Program-made: the position numbers and the translations under genes | Part shown: one piece after another, positions 54,919 through 62,213 of the stretch | How the letters are laid out: each line of letters starts with the position of its first letter | How positions within the stretch are numbered: position 1 is the first letter of the stretch | The notes under the pieces: model-generated | Databases searched by the model: none | What the model was told of the DNA's origin: nothing | What the model saw: only the letters and a program-made list of their open reading frames with translations | Source: Leptospira sp. B5-022 | GTDB taxonomy: Bacteria > Spirochaetota > Leptospiria > Leptospirales > Leptospiraceae | Direction of reading: 5' to 3' | DNA length: 64,000 bases | Assembly (NCBI RefSeq): GCF_000347035.1 | Contig: NZ_ANIJ01000038.1 | Coordinates: 1-64,000 of the forward strand

Positions 54919-55575
54919 TTACTTAATCCCTTTTTTATTCGGAGAATGTTTTTTGATCTCATCCAGAAAATCCAGAAGGGCCACTCTTCCCATTTGGTTG
55001 AGTTGATCCTCTCTGCTCCCTCGATGCCCTATGTATGGAAGGTGGATGATCCATCCAAGGAGGATCGGAATGGTTGCAAGTGTGGCCATACAATCCGTAA
55101 CTCTGGATTCTATCCCATCCTTATATTGGTAATGCCATGTTTTTCCGGAAGAAACGATATCCGCTTCCATCTCGACATTCACTTGGTTGTAACTGCAATG
55201 ATCTACCGATTCTAATCTGAACTTTTGAATGACAATCTTATGTTTTCCCGGATATTCTTCCTTATGGTCGTTCAACTCTTTTCGGATCAGTTTCGAGATC
55301 GGTCCGTACACATTGGCGTAATCTTTTCCCCGACCGGTCCAAGAAGTGAACCCATCTTCGAAATATACGAAACGATCGGCATCCTCGCTCGGGAATTCCA
55401 CCTCGAAATCCGGATCTTTGGAATCGTAATCAGGTGCGCCGGATTTCACCTCCATCCAATGTTCTTGGATCTCATGAGCTCCGGAAAGCGTTTTAGGAAT
55501 ATGCACCTTGATGGAAACACAAGTGCAAAGAAATATTAGAAAAAAAGATAATACAAACCTAAGAAAATAAGACAT
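54919..55575 (-). CDS. Lipoprotein of unknown function
   Basis: A 218-residue protein with signal peptide and lipobox LCTC (Cys-19, with another Cys at 17). The mature part has acidic loops (SGAPDYDSKDPDFEVEFPSED) and a hydrophobic stretch ATLATIPILLGWIIHLPYIG near residues 165-184 that may cross or touch the membrane. Nothing recognised. The next gene (HEGGH lipoprotein) starts one base after its stop, so a functional pair at the membrane is likely. Confidence 0.7.
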   Translation of the reverse strand: MSYFLRFVLSFFLIFLCTCVSIKVHIPKTLSGAHEIQEHWMEVKSGAPDYDSKDPDFEVEFPSEDADRFVYFEDGFTSWTGRGKDYANVYGPISKLIRKELNDHKEEYPGKHKIVIQKFRLESVDHCSYNQVNVEMEADIVSSGKTWHYQYKDGIESRVTDCMATLATIPILLGWIIHLPYIGHRGSREDQLNQMGRVALLDFLDEIKKHSPNKKGIK

Positions 55576-55653
55576 GGTTTATAGCTTTGTAATCTAAAAG
55601 TATGGAGAAGAATGTAAAGAATAAATTCCAAACCGAAAGAAAGGGACCTCCGT

Positions 55654-56715
55654 TCAATTAGAAATATCTTTCCATTTTGACCCGGGAATTTCCAAAACGA
55701 ATTCGGAACCGAATGCAAGACTCGGGGTCTTAAATCCTTTTCCCCCTTTTCCGGAAAGAACCTTGGAAACCGCTGATAGAGATGATTCCACTGTGAATTC
55801 GTAACCTTCTTTACATTCCAAAACTTTGGTGGATTTTTTTCCATCTTCGGATCGAACTTCTCCCCAGACAGTCGTTTTGACCAGGGTCCTTGTCCTTTCT
55901 CCAGGGCCTTTGATCGTTTTTCCTACCAAGGCCTGGACTCCCCTTAATACGAAAGGAATTTTTAATAAAGAAATAATCGGTTTAAAATAGCGTAACACAT
56001 TCACTTGACCGGAAGGAATATCCGTGTACACATCAATATTCGGGATACCTGTAGAAATATACGCCGTAAATACATCTCCCCAAGGGATCCCGTACACTTT
56101 ATAGGTTTTCCCGCCTGCGGTTACTTCTCTAGTTCTACTCAGATGAGGAACTCCAACCATTTTTCCGTCCTTTCTGATCTTGGAACCGTAAGGCAATTGT
56201 GCGAGTGCACTTTTCATTGTGCCCGGAGAAACCTCGCTTAAGCCCACAAATGCAAGTTCCAAATACTTAGGTTTTGAAAGTGATTTTTTTAGAGAAGCAG
56301 CCAGACAATCGGTAGGAACAATATCAAAACCTACACCGGGTAAAAGAAGAACTCCTGCTTTCTCCGCTTCTTCCCCTAAGGTTTGCAGAGATTCGTAAAC
56401 GGGAATTTCTCCGGTAATATCCAAATAATGGACTTTTTTCGAAATACATGCCTTTGCCATCGGAACGGAAGTTTGGATGAAGGGCCCCGCACAATGTAGA
56501 ACCAGTTGGAATCCTTGGATATTGGAGCCGATCTCGTTCGGATCATTTAAATCGAAAATTCTATATTCTAAACGCAGTTCGTTTGCCAGCTCTTCTATTT
56601 TGTTTCGGTTTCTTCCAGCAAGTACAGGTTTTAAACCTCGGGACACCGCTCTTCTTGCGATCAGTTCTCCTGTGTAACCGTTCGCTCCATAAATCATCCA
56701 CTTTGATTTTACCAT
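55654..56715 (-). CDS. Saccharopine dehydrogenase-like / trans-acting enoyl reductase family protein
   Basis: From ATG 56715 the product is 353 residues. A Rossmann dinucleotide-binding start WMIYGANGYTGELIARRAV is followed by LAGRNRNKIEELANEL and LVLHCAGPFIQTSVPMAKAC, typical of saccharopine-dehydrogenase-like NAD(P)-binding proteins such as the mycobacterial trans-acting enoyl reductase group. It probably reduces a lipid or metabolite with NADPH; the substrate cannot be given. Nine further in-frame codons upstream lie before the better ATG. Monocistronic; divergent from the sterol-desaturase-like gene. Confidence 0.83.
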   Translation of the reverse strand: MVKSKWMIYGANGYTGELIARRAVSRGLKPVLAGRNRNKIEELANELRLEYRIFDLNDPNEIGSNIQGFQLVLHCAGPFIQTSVPMAKACISKKVHYLDITGEIPVYESLQTLGEEAEKAGVLLLPGVGFDIVPTDCLAASLKKSLSKPKYLELAFVGLSEVSPGTMKSALAQLPYGSKIRKDGKMVGVPHLSRTREVTAGGKTYKVYGIPWGDVFTAYISTGIPNIDVYTDIPSGQVNVLRYFKPIISLLKIPFVLRGVQALVGKTIKGPGERTRTLVKTTVWGEVRSEDGKKSTKVLECKEGYEFTVESSLSAVSKVLSGKGGKGFKTPSLAFGSEFVLEIPGSKWKDISN

Positions 56716-56883
56716 ACGGTAGGAACTAAGACATCGTTCCAAATTACGTCAACCTGCATACCTTGAACGAGTTAGTTTTTTTCACACAATTGATAGGTAA
56801 AAAATTTCCGTTTTGGAGTCCGTTTTAGTTTTGGATTGACCTTGTTACGGAACGAAGAATGATAGAGGCTACCGGCTTGTATT

Positions 56884-58218
56884 ATGGAAAAAATAAATCT
56901 TATCACAATCGCAATTCCGTTTTTCTTTTTGCTGATCGGGTTAGAGCTCGCATTCTCCTGGTATCATAAAAGAAAACTGTATCGTCTGAACGATTCTATC
57001 AACGATCTTAGCGCTGGGATCGCTAGCCAAATTTTCGGGATCATTTTTAAGACGTTCACATTTTTCGCATATCTTTGGGTTTATGAAAATTGGAGAATAT
57101 TCAATCTTCCTTCTTGGCCAAGCGAACCAGTTTCTTGGATGCCTTCTTCCGAAGTGCTGGGTCTTTCCGCTTCTACTTGGGCTTGGACAATCGTTATAGC
57201 AGTTTGGATTAGCTGCTTCGTTCTTTACGATATGGCATATTATTGGCTGCACCGATTGAGTCATGAGGTCAATTTCCTTTGGGCCGGACATGTGGTTCAC
57301 CACCAAAGCGAAGAATACAATCTGACGGTGGCATTACGTCAGGCAAGCTTTCACGGATTATTTACCTGGATCTTCTATATTCCTCTAGCGATCATAGGAT
57401 TTTCTCCGATTGTGATGGTCCTGAACGGACAATTAAATTTGATCTATCAATTCTGGATCCACACAAAGGCGATCGATAAATTCCCGAAATGGTTCGAAGC
57501 GGTATTCAATACACCTTCCCATCATAGGGTCCATCATGGTATCAATCCTAAGTATATCGACAGGAACCATGGCGGGACATTGATCGTTTTTGATAAATGG
57601 TTCGGGACATTCCAAGCAGAAGAAGAAACTCCCGTTTACGGAACCGTCAAACCTCTTCGCAGTTTCAATCCGTTATGGGCGAATGTTCATTATTGGGTAG
57701 AAATGTGGGAGCAGGCAAAACAAAGCCGTCGTTGGTCCGATAAGATCAAAACATTCTTAGCAGTGCCAGGATGGAGACCTCTGGATCTAGGAGGGCAATA
57801 TCCTATCCCTGAAGTGAACGAAAAAACATTCAAAAAATATGATGTATCCGTTTCCAAAAGTTTAACGGTATATGCGGTGACTTGGTTCGTTCTCACATTA
57901 GTCGGGACATTCTCCATGCTCGTAAAAGTGAATTCCATTCCGACAGGTTTATTATATCTGATCTTCTTCTTCAGTTTATTCTCCTTAACGACTGTAGGAG
58001 GGATCTTAGATCTAAAACGTTGGACCCTGTATCTGGAACCGGTTCGGATCACACTTTTAGTAGGAACCGCTTTTCTTTTAGGATTTTCCACCGGAACAGC
58101 GTTTATCGTAGCAGGATTGGGCGCACTTTCCCTTGCCTGGTTTCTTTCCCAAAGACATGTTTTTGCAGAATGGAAGGATATAGATCCGGCAAAAGAGATC
58201 CAAAGCAAAGCCGCTTGA
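56884..58218 (+). CDS. Sterol desaturase / fatty acid hydroxylase family protein
   Basis: A 444-residue membrane di-iron enzyme. Histidine boxes: HRLSH (123-127), HVVHH (136-140) and HHRVHH (213-218), with further His in NHGGTLIVFDKWFGTF. The first half resembles alkylglycerol monooxygenase/C-5 sterol desaturase relatives; the C-terminal third adds hydrophobic segments without motif. The enzyme would hydroxylate or desaturate a lipid using oxygen. Substrate unknown. A strong bidirectional terminator follows the stop. Confidence 0.88.
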   Translation: MEKINLITIAIPFFFLLIGLELAFSWYHKRKLYRLNDSINDLSAGIASQIFGIIFKTFTFFAYLWVYENWRIFNLPSWPSEPVSWMPSSEVLGLSASTWAWTIVIAVWISCFVLYDMAYYWLHRLSHEVNFLWAGHVVHHQSEEYNLTVALRQASFHGLFTWIFYIPLAIIGFSPIVMVLNGQLNLIYQFWIHTKAIDKFPKWFEAVFNTPSHHRVHHGINPKYIDRNHGGTLIVFDKWFGTFQAEEETPVYGTVKPLRSFNPLWANVHYWVEMWEQAKQSRRWSDKIKTFLAVPGWRPLDLGGQYPIPEVNEKTFKKYDVSVSKSLTVYAVTWFVLTLVGTFSMLVKVNSIPTGLLYLIFFFSLFSLTTVGGILDLKRWTLYLEPVRITLLVGTAFLLGFSTGTAFIVAGLGALSLAWFLSQRHVFAEWKDIDPAKEIQSKAA

Positions 58219-58223
58219 ACAAT

Positions 58224-58253
58224 AAAAAAAACCCCCGGGGACCGGGGGTTTTT
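58224..58253. terminator. Bidirectional terminator
   Basis: AAAAACCCCC (58227-58236) and GGGGGTTTTT (58244-58253) pair perfectly round a GGGGACC loop. It separates the plus-strand sterol-desaturase-like gene from the minus-strand gene ending at 58286 and should end both transcripts. Confidence 0.9.
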
Positions 58254-58285
58254 GGTAAGTTGATTTTGGTATTTTTTAAGGCTAA

Positions 58286-59518
58286 TTAATTTACCGGAAT
58301 GACGCTACCTACGTTCTCTTCTGAAGCTTTAAAAGTAACGCTAGTATTCAGACCATCAATTGTTAATTTGCTTGTATCGTCCCATGTGACACCTTGTCCA
58401 TCTCCACTACCACTTTTTCCTTGAGAGCCAATGCGCCCGTAAAGACCGTCAACGCGAGCAGCCGAAACGTAATCGCTTGGAACGGCGGAGCTATCAACCC
58501 TATCACGAACAAAGCCATTCATATCGAACAATCCGTAACTTATTTCCGTTAAGCCGCAAATCATATCAGTAGCAGGAGTCGCAGGATAGGTTACTGCACC
58601 TTCCTCCCAACCGGATTTTGCTGTTACATTCAAATTTCCCGTTAATTTCTGGCTATATGCTAATTTGTAGTATTCGTCCGAAGTACCAGGCTGACAAAGG
58701 GCTTTGTTCGCAAAGGAAGTCAAAGGAAATAGATTCGTAGTCCCATCTATACGCACCACAGTTTTAAAACAAAAAACGGTTTGATTATCCATTTCTTCCA
58801 GGATTACCCTACCTCTCTGAGCATGTAAACCGAGCTCGGAATCAGTTCCAAGAGGTCCTGCCCAAGAATAAGTTTGGATCAAGCCTTGGTTCGGAAAACT
58901 AGAGTATGTAGTATCGTTTACTGCGTCAGGCATATATACGTAACTTTCAATCGTTGCTTGCGCAGTCCACTCTGAAGGAGCAATTCGAGCTAAATTATAA
59001 ATTAATAAAGCCCCATCTCCCCCTGCTAGTCTCGGATTATCATCCCAATAAAACTGAAGAGCCATATCAGAAGTTCCTGCGACTTTTAACTCGAGATAGT
59101 TTGAAAAAGTTTTTGTCGTCGTATAAACCGATGAATTAGGTTGAAACTCATTCCCGCTATTACCTAAAGTCAAACGAACATCAAAAACTCCTCCACCATC
59201 TCCAAGACTAAGATTCGTCGCGGTGACTGTATTACCGGAAGCTAATAGAACTAACAACGTATTTGATTGGATTCCGGCAATAATATCATCCATAAAAAGG
59301 GAATTCCCTCTAGCCCATGTAGCAGATTGACGAACAAAACCCCATTCGTCCGCGCTTGCATGCAACGGCTGCAGTAATTTAAATTTTAAAGATAAAGGAA
59401 ATTGCGTATTTTCCTTCTTGGCCCCGGAGTTAAATTTAAAACCTGCAGTGATCCCGAAAAAAACCAATAAAGCCAAAACGACTTTAGGAAGTATAGAACG
59501 ACGATTATGTAATTTCAC
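58286..59518 (-). CDS. Exported protein of unknown function (GTG start)
   Basis: A 410-residue protein starting at GTG 59518 (AGAGGA eight bases upstream) with an N-terminal hydrophobic segment (VVLALLVFFGITAG) but no lipobox. The mature part is Gly/Ser/Thr/Asn rich with beta character (NSLFMDDIIAGIQSNTLLVL, TATNLSLGDGGGVFDVRL), which fits a surface or periplasmic protein. No repeats or domain recognised. Its start overlaps the stop of a small lipoprotein gene as GTGA; both seem co-expressed. Confidence 0.72.
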   Translation of the reverse strand: MKLHNRRSILPKVVLALLVFFGITAGFKFNSGAKKENTQFPLSLKFKLLQPLHASADEWGFVRQSATWARGNSLFMDDIIAGIQSNTLLVLLASGNTVTATNLSLGDGGGVFDVRLTLGNSGNEFQPNSSVYTTTKTFSNYLELKVAGTSDMALQFYWDDNPRLAGGDGALLIYNLARIAPSEWTAQATIESYVYMPDAVNDTTYSSFPNQGLIQTYSWAGPLGTDSELGLHAQRGRVILEEMDNQTVFCFKTVVRIDGTTNLFPLTSFANKALCQPGTSDEYYKLAYSQKLTGNLNVTAKSGWEEGAVTYPATPATDMICGLTEISYGLFDMNGFVRDRVDSSAVPSDYVSAARVDGLYGRIGSQGKSGSGDGQGVTWDDTSKLTIDGLNTSVTFKASEENVGSVIPVN

Positions 59519-59700
59519 TGTGCAATTCCTCTTGGAACGATGATAAAAAATCCGGTTTTACTTTTTTCCAATTGGTATCCGAAATTGAAGAGAGGGATGA
59601 AAGGGTCTTTTCCTCCTGGAGCACAGGCAGTCCCGACTAATCCTGTCAGGATGATCCCTAAGCTAATAAGCAGAATCCCTCTTTTTAGATTTAAGATCAT
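59515..59700 (-). CDS. Small lipoprotein, 61 residues
   Basis: A short protein with a signal peptide and lipobox GTAC (Cys-26 or so), giving a mature part of only about 36 residues (CAPGGKDPFIPLFNFGYQLE and a hydrophobic tail). It has one of the best ribosome sites in the window (AAGGAGAT before ATG 59700), which supports it as real despite its size. It is coupled to the following exported-protein gene, so a role in that protein's localisation or stability is possible. Confidence 0.75.
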   Translation of the reverse strand: MILNLKRGILLISLGIILTGLVGTACAPGGKDPFIPLFNFGYQLEKSKTGFFIIVPRGIAQ

Positions 59701-59883
59701 AAATATCTCCTTATAAAATAATGAACATTTGAGACTTTATTTTTTTCATATAGCTTGTATTTAAAGAGCTTGTTCTAATTATTTCTTCCGAGTGATCAAG
59801 GATAGCTTTATTTCGGTAAATCCTTGGAAAAAACATCCCCCAAGGAATAGATGCCTTAAGATTATAACTTCCCGGAGTCAAAA

Positions 59884-60516
59884 ATGAAAGGACCAATCTT
59901 GAATATATTTCTGAAAAACCCAATCCCGGGAAAAGTGAAAACACGCTTGGCAAAGAATATTGGAGAAGAAGCAGCTCTGGAAGTATATCAGGCCTTGGTT
60001 GAAAAAACCAGATTAGCTTGCAAAGATCTAGACGTTCCCAAAGTTCTTTGGTTCGATTCTTATCTTCCCAATCCATCCGATCTCGGAAGTTGGGGACATT
60101 CACCATTGCTTATCCGCAAGCAAGAAGGAAAAGATTTGGGGGAAAAGATGAGAAATTCATTCTTATATTGTTTCCAGAACGGTTCCGGCCCGGCATTACT
60201 CATCGGAAGCGATTGTCCGGAACTGGACCTTCTACATCTAAAGGAAGCTTTTCATATTTTAGATCATAAGGATGTGGTCTTAGGCCCGGCAAAAGACGGA
60301 GGTTATTATTTGGTAGGACTGAAAGCGGATACTCCCGAACTTTTTCACGGTATAGAATGGAGTACAGAGACCGTCTTTGCGAGAAGTTTGGAAAAACTGC
60401 AATGGGCCAGAAAACAGGTGGGACTTCTTCCCGTCCTTTCCGATCTGGACGAAGTCCAAGATTTGGAATATTTCGAATCCAAAGGGATCTTGGACTGGAA
60501 AAAGAACGGTCCCTGA
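59884..60516 (+). CDS. DUF2064 / TIGR04282 glycosyltransferase-fold protein
   Basis: A 210-residue nucleotidyl/glycosyl transferase of the GT-A fold group annotated as rSAM/selenodomain-associated transferase 1. Motifs in order: LKNPIPGKVKTRLAKNIG near the start, LLIGSDCPELDLLHL, VVLGPAKDGGYYLVGL and IEWSTETVF. The family may transfer a sugar or nucleotide, but the reaction is unproven. No radical SAM gene is adjacent here. The CGGAG ribosome site precedes the ATG. Confidence 0.88.
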   Translation: MKGPILNIFLKNPIPGKVKTRLAKNIGEEAALEVYQALVEKTRLACKDLDVPKVLWFDSYLPNPSDLGSWGHSPLLIRKQEGKDLGEKMRNSFLYCFQNGSGPALLIGSDCPELDLLHLKEAFHILDHKDVVLGPAKDGGYYLVGLKADTPELFHGIEWSTETVFARSLEKLQWARKQVGLLPVLSDLDEVQDLEYFESKGILDWKKNGP

Positions 60517-60624
60517 TCCAATAGTCGCTCGAAATAACTTATACCCTATACATTAAATAAATAGAATACAGTCTATAGACTTCGGTCTCGACCTAAGTCC
60601 GGATCAAAATGTGACTTTTTCTTC

Positions 60625-60700
60625 CTCATATTGTAATTATTTGATTACTTATAAAAAATCCGGGGTCTCATATATGTAATTGCTTGATTACATATATGAG
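60625..60700. promoter_or_regulatory. Tandem operator-like palindromes covering a start codon
   Basis: Copy 2: CTCATATATGTAAT and ATTACATATATGAG (60667-60680 and 60687-60700) form a perfect 14-bp inverted repeat round TGCTTG; its right arm contains the ATG at 60696. Copy 1 (core TGTAATTATTTGATTAC, 60632-60648) repeats the same core (TGTAATTGCTTGATTACA, 60675-60692) 43 bases upstream. As RNA, copy 2 would hide the start codon; as DNA the pair looks like two repressor sites. Confidence 0.65.
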
Positions 60701-61508
60701 CAGCAAAACTAACTTTGTTTTTCTGAAATTTTTGGCGCTTGGAATTTTCGCTTATTTCCTGTCTTCTTTTGCTCCCTTGAGAGCTTTCGGGAAGAAAGGC
60801 CCGCATACCCATACCAGCATCACACAGGAAGCGTTTTTAGAATTTGCGAATATAACGGATTGGGACCTAAGAGCGGATTGTATGGAACTGATCGTTCAAG
60901 GAAATCTAAGGGCCGATGCCGCTTTTATGAACAATGACGCGTATCATTGTGATAACGATAATATTCTCGGATGTGCCGATCGTTTTAGGACGCTAAAGGA
61001 CGACTCCTACAGAGAATCCAATCATATCACAGGATTAATTAAATTAGGGATGGCATTACATATCGCTCAGGATTTTTATTCGCACTCCAATTGGGCGGAG
61101 AATTATCCGATGGTGAGTATACTTGCTCCCATAGAACATCCTTGGATTTTTTTAAGTATGAAAGAGATCCAAACAGGTTATTTTAATCTTCTGCCGATCA
61201 TTGAACATACCGAGGAAGCTGGAGATTGTTTCGATGCGGAAGCAGGTCTTCATGGTCATTATTCATTTGCAACCCATGCATGTCTAAACAAGGATTCCTC
61301 CGACAGTCATAGAAGTCTTAGCACGGTTTTACCCGGAATACCCGTAACCTATCATGATTGGGCGGCAAACCTTGCAAAGGAACATACTACCCAAATTTTA
61401 GTGGAACAATATAAAGCGAAACATCCTCTCATCTTAAGTTGCCTAACACCGAAAGTTTTATCGTTTTCTTGCGGAAGCCAAGCTTATGATTTTCTCCGCC
61501 CGAATTAA
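60696..61508 (+). CDS. Exported phospholipase C / P1-nuclease-like (Het-C-like) protein
   Basis: From ATG 60696 the product is 270 residues with a signal peptide (cut after LRA). The metal-site pattern of the phospholipase C/P1 nuclease fold is seen: GPHTHTSITQEAF (35-47), NHITGLIKLGMALHIAQDFYSHSNW (109-133, with His-122, Asp-126, His-130) and later GLHGHYSFATHAC. This HxxxDxxxH block with SHSNW resembles Het-C-type proteins. It may be a phospholipase or nuclease acting outside the cytoplasm. No ribosome site precedes the ATG, which lies in a hairpin operator. Confidence 0.78.
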   Translation: MSSKTNFVFLKFLALGIFAYFLSSFAPLRAFGKKGPHTHTSITQEAFLEFANITDWDLRADCMELIVQGNLRADAAFMNNDAYHCDNDNILGCADRFRTLKDDSYRESNHITGLIKLGMALHIAQDFYSHSNWAENYPMVSILAPIEHPWIFLSMKEIQTGYFNLLPIIEHTEEAGDCFDAEAGLHGHYSFATHACLNKDSSDSHRSLSTVLPGIPVTYHDWAANLAKEHTTQILVEQYKAKHPLILSCLTPKVLSFSCGSQAYDFLRPN

Positions 61509-61628
61509 GTCTAATTTCCGTTGACTTACGCGTTCCACTTCCATTACTGTAAATTTATCCGGCCAGCATGCAGTCTATTTTTACCTGATTGTAAAATTCC
61601 GGGATCGATCCTTCCTTAGGTAATATCT

Positions 61629-62213
61629 GTGAAACTATTTCAAATTTTATTATTTTGTTTACTTTCCTCGGGTTTTATTCATGCCCAGGATACTCAAACC
61701 GCTAACGAGCCCCAAAATGCTCCGCCTGAAGTTTCGGCAGAAGAGCAGACGTTATCCGCCGTTAAAAAATTAATAGGCTTTATTCGTTATAAAAAGAACG
61801 ACAAGGCGCTGGCATTGGTGCATGTCGGGAAATTTTCCGAAAAACTCATCGGAGATCATAAAATTTCCGCATTGGAAAGAAAAGAATTCGAAGAGGCAAT
61901 CTCCGAATACATAGTAAACAAGGCATTCCCTATCGCATTAAAATATTTTGATAAGATAGATATTACTTACGACAAACCTACCCTAAACGGTAAACAATCA
62001 AGGATCGGTTCTTCTATTCTTTACAAAGGTTCCGATCAGATCAAGTTCGCTTGGATCCTTTCCGAATATGAAGGCACTTGGTATATAAGCGATTTCGAGA
62101 CAGAAGGTAAACTCGCCACCGATATCAATCGTACTAAAAACATAGAACCGTCTATCAAAAAAAACGGGATCAAGGGTACGATTGCCCTTATACAAAAAGC
62201 AGCTAAGAACTGA
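61629..62213 (+). CDS. MlaC/HpnM-like exported protein
   Basis: A 194-residue protein starting at GTG 61629 with a signal peptide (cut near IHA). The mature part shows the helical MlaC/Ttg2D (toluene tolerance) layout: ERKEFEEAISEYIVNKAFPIALKYF, then the beta part VTYDKPTLNGKQSRIGSSIL-like ITYDKPTLNGKQSRIG and FAWILSEYEGTWYISDFETEG, where family members have YDV..EG.S. It would carry phospholipids or hopanoids in the periplasm. The next gene, an RND transporter, starts inside its stop (TGATG); the same pair is found as HpnM/HpnN in hopanoid loci. Confidence 0.85.
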   Translation: MKLFQILLFCLLSSGFIHAQDTQTANEPQNAPPEVSAEEQTLSAVKKLIGFIRYKKNDKALALVHVGKFSEKLIGDHKISALERKEFEEAISEYIVNKAFPIALKYFDKIDITYDKPTLNGKQSRIGSSILYKGSDQIKFAWILSEYEGTWYISDFETEGKLATDINRTKNIEPSIKKNGIKGTIALIQKAAKN

